A DNA stretch of 64,000 bases, taken from assembly GCF_023091155.1 (NCBI RefSeq), contig NZ_JAHWXK010000001.1:1240001-1304000 (forward strand), read 5' to 3'. Shown here piece by piece: positions 60,420-64,000 of the stretch (positions are counted from its first letter, which is position 1; every line of letters starts with the position of its first letter). The stretch comes from Microbacterium sufflavum. GTDB lineage: Bacteria > Actinomycetota > Actinomycetes > Actinomycetales > Microbacteriaceae. Below the pieces are notes generated by a model. It made no database searches and was not told where the DNA came from. It saw only the letters and a program-made list of their open reading frames with translations. The position numbers and the translations under genes were made by a program.

Positions 60420-61694
60420 TTACTCCTGCTCTGCCCAGTACTTGTCAGCCGTCGCCTGGATCTTCTCCAGGAACGGCATCGGGTCGCCCGGGTTGGCGTT
60501 GAAGGCGCCGAACTGCTCGATCGCGGTGGTCACGATCTCGGTGGGCATGGCCTCGAAGAACCGGTCGTAGAGGGAGTAGTCGTCGCCGGCGATCTGCTCG
60601 CCGAGCTCGGCCAGGGCGGGGTCGGCGACCTCGGCCTTCGGGTTGAACGCCACGTCGCCGTGGGCGTCGTTCCACGCGGTCTGCGCCTCGGGCGACATCC
60701 ACCACTCGGCGTAGGCGAGTCCGAGGTCGCGCTGCTTCGAGTTCTCGGCCGTGCAGATCGGGCCGGACTCGACGGCCACCGGGGTGGTGTCGAGGTCGCC
60801 GTTCACCGCGGGGATCGCGAACATGCCGTAGTCGTCGGTGGTCATGCCGGCGCCTTCGAGGTTGCCGGCGAAGAACGTGCCGAAGTTGATCATGGCGTAG
60901 TCGCCCTGCTTGAGCCCGACCGCGGGGTCGGTGGTGCTGCCCGCGTCGCTGAACCAGCCGTTCTCCTGCTCCTCGAGCCACACGTTCATGACGTCGACGA
61001 TCTCGGGGTCGGTGTACTTCACGTCGCCCGTGGTGAGCCCGGCGTACAGGTCGGGGTCGGTGGAGGCGACGAGGTGCTGGAACCACTGGAAGGTGAACAG
61101 CACGCTGGTCTGGTAGTACGGGGTGACCCCGGCGTCCTTCAGGGTCTCGGCGGCGGTGTTCAGCTCGTCCCACGTGGTGGGCACCTCGATGCCGTTGTCG
61201 GCGAAGGCGGCCTTGTTGTAGAACATGATCCAGTAGGCGATGTTCATGGGCACGCAGTACTGCTTGCCGTCGAACGTGTAGCTGTCGCGCAGGTCTTCGC
61301 TCACCCAGCCCTCGTCGACGGCCTTGCTCCAGATGTCGGTGGTCTCGGCCACCAGGCCCTCGTCGACCAGCTGCTTGAGCGAGTCGCCGGTGTGCCACGT
61401 GAACAGGCCGGGCGACTTGTCGGTGCGGAACGACTGCTTGATGAAGGCGTCGTACTGGTTGGCGTCGGAGTAGCCGGTGGTCTTGAGGGTGATGTCGACG
61501 GCGTCGCCGCTGACCTCGTTGAGCGACTCGAAGTCGGGCTTCCACGCCGCCTTGTCGGTGTAGAAGTTGAGCGTGCCGGTGACCTCTCCGCCCTCGGCGC
61601 CTCCGCCTCCGGAGTCGCCGGAGCAGCCGGCGAGAGCCAGGGTGCCGAGGAGGAGACCGGCCGCGGCGGCGGCGATCGTGCGTCGCGAAATCAT
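60420..61694 (-). CDS. Sugar ABC transporter substrate-binding lipoprotein
   Basis: A 424-residue family 1 binding protein. SRRTIAAAAAGLLLG and the lipobox LALAGC (Cys 24) give lipid anchoring; a Gly-rich spacer follows. The mature part has LFTWHTGDSLKQLVDEGL and MNIAYWIMFYNKAAF, usual in sugar binders. GGGAG is six bases before ATG 61694. A LacI-type operator lies 22 bases upstream of the start codon. First gene of the cluster C operon. Confidence 0.92.
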   Translation of the reverse strand: MISRRTIAAAAAGLLLGTLALAGCSGDSGGGGAEGGEVTGTLNFYTDKAAWKPDFESLNEVSGDAVDITLKTTGYSDANQYDAFIKQSFRTDKSPGLFTWHTGDSLKQLVDEGLVAETTDIWSKAVDEGWVSEDLRDSYTFDGKQYCVPMNIAYWIMFYNKAAFADNGIEVPTTWDELNTAAETLKDAGVTPYYQTSVLFTFQWFQHLVASTDPDLYAGLTTGDVKYTDPEIVDVMNVWLEEQENGWFSDAGSTTDPAVGLKQGDYAMINFGTFFAGNLEGAGMTTDDYGMFAIPAVNGDLDTTPVAVESGPICTAENSKQRDLGLAYAEWWMSPEAQTAWNDAHGDVAFNPKAEVADPALAELGEQIAGDDYSLYDRFFEAMPTEIVTTAIEQFGAFNANPGDPMPFLEKIQATADKYWAEQE

Positions 61695-61715
61695 TCAGAA
61701 CTCCCTTGTTCGTGT

Positions 61716-61750
61716 TGGTATCGTTACCAGAAATCTGGTCTCACGATACC
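61716..61750. promoter_or_regulatory. LacI-type operator with nested palindromes
   Basis: TGGTATCGTTACCA (61716-61729) is near-palindromic around a central CG, as in LacI-family operators. It is embedded in larger symmetry: GGTATCGT (61717-61724) pairs with ACGATACC (61743-61750), and ACCAGA/TCTGGT (61726-61739) lies at the centre. Position before the binding-protein gene suggests repression of the whole operon. No LacI gene is in the window. Confidence 0.65.
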
Positions 61751-61813
61751 GAGGTGATGACGGCGGTGCAAGGGATTCCCGGGTGGGATCCTCGCGGTGA
61801 TGTCTCGTGCTGT

Positions 61814-61851
61814 GTGTCGGGTGTCGATGTTCGTGTCGGGTGTCGGTGTTC
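61814..61851. repeat. 19-base tandem repeat, two copies
   Basis: The unit beginning GTGTCGGGTGTCG occurs at 61814-61832 and 61833-61851 with one base difference. The second copy overlaps the stop codon of the isomerase-like gene. Probably slippage; no role evident. Confidence 0.55.
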
Positions 61852-63688
61852 AGTTGTCACCCGTGCGCGTGCCGCGCACGGAGGCCTTGACGGTCGCGAA
61901 GCGCGGGCTCCGCGAGTTCTCGGTGCGCTCGATCCGGTACGCGCCCACCGCGGCCGGCACGATGAAGGTCTCGGCGTAGTGGATCACGAAGGGCTCGAAC
62001 GATGCGGTCGGGCTGACCACCCGCACCTCGTCGCCCTCCACCAGGTTGAGCACGTTGACCGTGCCCTCGGTGTCGTGATCGGCGCCCTGCGCGAACCAGT
62101 GCCGGCGCACCTCGATGAACTCCAGCTCGTGCAGTCCCGTGCGCTCCTCGGTGACCTCGTCATCGGTGTGCACGGTCTCGACGCGGTCGACCAGGTTCTC
62201 CATCACCCAGGTGGTGTCGCGGTCCCACTGGATGTTGCGGGCGCCGTGGTCGAGGTGCACGGGGCGGGGGATGCCGTCGAGGCCCACGCGGCCCCAGTCC
62301 CACAGCTTGAACGTGAAGATGAACGGCGTCGCCGAGATCTCCAGCACCATCGAATTCGATCCCGATGCGTGCACGGTGCCCGCGGGGATCAGGAAGTGGT
62401 CGTGCTTGCGGGCGGGGAACGAGTTGACGTACTTCTCGGCGGGGAACGGGTGCTCGCCGTCCTGCGCGGTCGCCAGATCCTGCAGCATCTCGGCGGGGTC
62501 GATGCCCTCCTTGGTGCCCAGGTACACGACCGCGTCGTCGCCGACGTCGAGCATGTAGTAGCTCTCGTCCTGCGTGTAGTGCATGCCGAACGTGTTCTGG
62601 ATGTAGTCCGTCAGCGGATGCACCTGCAGGCTGAGGTTGCCGCCGTCCATCGTGTCGAGGAAGTCGAAGCGGATGGGGAACTCGGCCCCGAAGCGCGCGA
62701 ACGTCTTGGCGCCGAGCAGATCGACCGGGCGGCTGAACACCAGGTCGAGCGCGGGCAGCTCGATCACGCCGCCGTCGCCCTCCAGCAGCAGCGAGTTCTC
62801 CTCGGGCACGCAGTCGAAGCACCACGCGTAGTTGTCCTTCGAGGGGTCGAGCCCGATGAGGTTCTTCATCCACTGCCCGCCCCACACGCCGGGGTCGAAG
62901 AACGGCACGACGCGGAACGGGCGGTGCGCCGCATCCTTCAGGGCCTGCCGGAAGGCGGTGCCCGTGATCATGCCCGCGTCGGGGGAGTCGGGGTGCGGTT
63001 CGGCCGGGGCGATCGCGTTGCCGTCGAGCACGAAGTCGAGCGTGTCGAACAGCGTGCGCTTGTGGCGGTCGGCCACCCGCCACTCCACGAAGAAACCGCG
63101 CTTGTACTTGCGCAGGTTGTCCTCGCCGGGGTTGTCGGCGCGCCAGTTCGTGGCCCCCTGGCGCTGCCGCAGCTGGATCTCCCAGCGGGCCATGTCGACC
63201 AGCACGGTCGCGGAGGCTCCGGCCAGACGGTCCTCGAGCAGCGCCGCGCCCCAGCCGACCACGACCGTCGGGGTTCCGGTGATCGCGGCCGCGAGGGCGT
63301 CGAGGCGCTCGGCGTCGTAGAAGTCGTCCAGGGTGAAGTGGCTCATGACGCCGAAGACCCGGTCGTCGGTGAGGTTCGGGGCGATCAGCCGCTCGACCTC
63401 GGCGACCGGACGCGCCGCGGTCTCCACGTCGGTGAGGGTCCAGGCGGGAAGGGCGGCCTCCACCTGGGCGGCGAGCGCGGGCACGTCGACGCCGGGGTAG
63501 GTGTCCACCAGCAGCACGGGCGCCGTGCCGGTCACGCGGGCGCGGGCCTCGGCGAGCTCGGCGGCGGCGGCCCACGCCTCGGCACCGCGCAGGATGCGCT
63601 CGCCCGGCGGCAGCGCCACGGTCGGCTGGGTGTCGTAGCGACCCCGGGTGGTGTGCCCTTCGTGCATGTCGCTGATCGGCGCGGTCAC
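61850..63688 (-). CDS. Class I mannose-6-phosphate isomerase-like protein with N-terminal P-loop-like domain
   Basis: A 612-residue protein, much longer than usual ManA (about 390). The C-terminal two thirds have the cupin isomerase features: GGQWMKNLIGL, LSLQVHPLTDYIQNTFGM (with QVHP, a metal site), ESYYMLDVGDDA, FLIPAGTVHASGSNS, and PRPVHLDHGARNIQWDRD. The first 200 residues (PVLLVDTYPGVDVPALAAQ, VFGVMSHFTLDDFYD) resemble a kinase-like alpha/beta domain without a clear Walker A. GTG 63688 has GGAGG and overlaps the ROK stop. It may isomerise the phosphorylated sugar made by the adjacent ROK protein. Confidence 0.78.
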   Translation of the reverse strand: MTAPISDMHEGHTTRGRYDTQPTVALPPGERILRGAEAWAAAAELAEARARVTGTAPVLLVDTYPGVDVPALAAQVEAALPAWTLTDVETAARPVAEVERLIAPNLTDDRVFGVMSHFTLDDFYDAERLDALAAAITGTPTVVVGWGAALLEDRLAGASATVLVDMARWEIQLRQRQGATNWRADNPGEDNLRKYKRGFFVEWRVADRHKRTLFDTLDFVLDGNAIAPAEPHPDSPDAGMITGTAFRQALKDAAHRPFRVVPFFDPGVWGGQWMKNLIGLDPSKDNYAWCFDCVPEENSLLLEGDGGVIELPALDLVFSRPVDLLGAKTFARFGAEFPIRFDFLDTMDGGNLSLQVHPLTDYIQNTFGMHYTQDESYYMLDVGDDAVVYLGTKEGIDPAEMLQDLATAQDGEHPFPAEKYVNSFPARKHDHFLIPAGTVHASGSNSMVLEISATPFIFTFKLWDWGRVGLDGIPRPVHLDHGARNIQWDRDTTWVMENLVDRVETVHTDDEVTEERTGLHELEFIEVRRHWFAQGADHDTEGTVNVLNLVEGDEVRVVSPTASFEPFVIHYAETFIVPAAVGAYRIERTENSRSPRFATVKASVRGTRTGDN

Positions 63689-64000
63689 TGGTCCTCCTGC
63701 GGTGGTGCGGTGCGGGGTGCGGTCGTCGGCTCCGGGGTCCCCGATGGGGCCGGGCGCGACGAGGGGTTCGAGGGTGCGGGTGGGGCGGCGGTCCGGCTGG
63801 CCGTCGCGGCGTCGCGGGCGAGGACGCTGAGGCCGCGGGCGACCGAGAGCTCCGGCTCGGGCGGCACGACGAGGCGCGGGGGCGTGAGCGACGGCCACAG
63901 GTGTGCGCGCAGGTACTCGTCGACGGGCGTGCTGATCGCGGCGCCCGCGCGGAGGATGCCCCCGGAGAGGATCACCACGGCCGGGTCGTAGGAGTGCACG
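63685..64000 (-). CDS. ROK-family protein, C-terminal part (5' end beyond window)
   Basis: Only the last 104 residues are within the window. YDPAVVILSGGILRAG is the ROK C-terminal strand-helix, and VARGLSVLARDA the last helix. A Pro/Ser/Ala-rich tail of about 35 residues follows. It could be a sugar kinase or a repressor; the parts that would decide this lie off the right edge. It is coupled to the isomerase-like gene by GTGA. Confidence 0.75.
   Translation of the reverse strand, partial: VHSYDPAVVILSGGILRAGAAISTPVDEYLRAHLWPSLTPPRLVVPPEPELSVARGLSVLARDAATASRTAAPPAPSNPSSRPAPSGTPEPTTAPRTAPPQEDQ

Overview
The DNA is very GC-rich (about 70 % in most of the window) with strong third-position GC bias. 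It carries Tat and lipoprotein signals, many GTG and one TTG start, several probable leaderless genes and many solute-binding-protein importers. All of this fits a free-living actinobacterium of the Microbacteriaceae, most likely Microbacterium or a close relative. This placement is inference from gene content and style. I saw no rRNA, tRNA, CRISPR array or transposase.

Left part (1-7.9 kb): a dicarboxylate transporter cut by the window edge with a peptidase E-like gene, a lactonase-type beta-propeller, an SGNH esterase, an alpha/beta hydrolase, a CorA magnesium channel, an aminoglycoside-phosphotransferase-type kinase and an SDR oxidoreductase. Cluster A (7.9-19.9 kb): two Gfo/Idh/MocA dehydrogenases and a ROK regulator diverge from a sugar ABC importer (binding protein and two permeases, no ATPase), an epimerase-like protein, a DapA-family aldolase, a 2-hydroxyacid dehydrogenase and a Tat-exported beta-helix protein. 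A secreted GH26-like glycosidase follows (20.1-21.9 kb) behind a LacI-type palindrome.

Cluster B (22-41.9 kb) is the most coherent system. A GntR/FCD regulator, an ACS-type MFS carrier, a Dpp-like ABC importer with a fused double ATPase, a second beta-helix protein, a ceramidase-fold protein, several SDRs, an enolase-superfamily dehydratase, a 2-hydroxyacid dehydrogenase and an FAH-family hydrolase are grouped in four or five transcription units. Six copies of one palindrome (core GCTATAGC) lie just upstream of these units and of gntR itself. They define a local regulon that looks like uptake and breakdown of an acid sugar or deoxysugar acid through a 2-keto-3-deoxy and diketo route. DinB and a RelE-type toxin-antitoxin pair interrupt the cluster.

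Housekeeping stretch (42-51.2 kb): a coiled-coil membrane protein, a dehydrogenase, a VOC protein, a DksA/TraR zinc-finger protein, an MMPL exporter with a divergent TetR, purL with a tiny membrane protein, and a ParDE pair.

Island (51.3-54.5 kb): a lower-GC two-gene module, an ABC-type ATPase followed by a TOPRIM/DUF4435 protein, abuts a truncated WYL regulator. It has the architecture of the PARIS (AriA-AriB) anti-phage system. Cluster C (54.5-64 kb): ROK fragment, a long mannose-6-phosphate-isomerase-like protein, then a LacI-type operator and an operon of sugar-binding protein, two permeases, a six-hairpin glycosidase, a secreted DUF5005/4185-like protein and an SGNH esterase.
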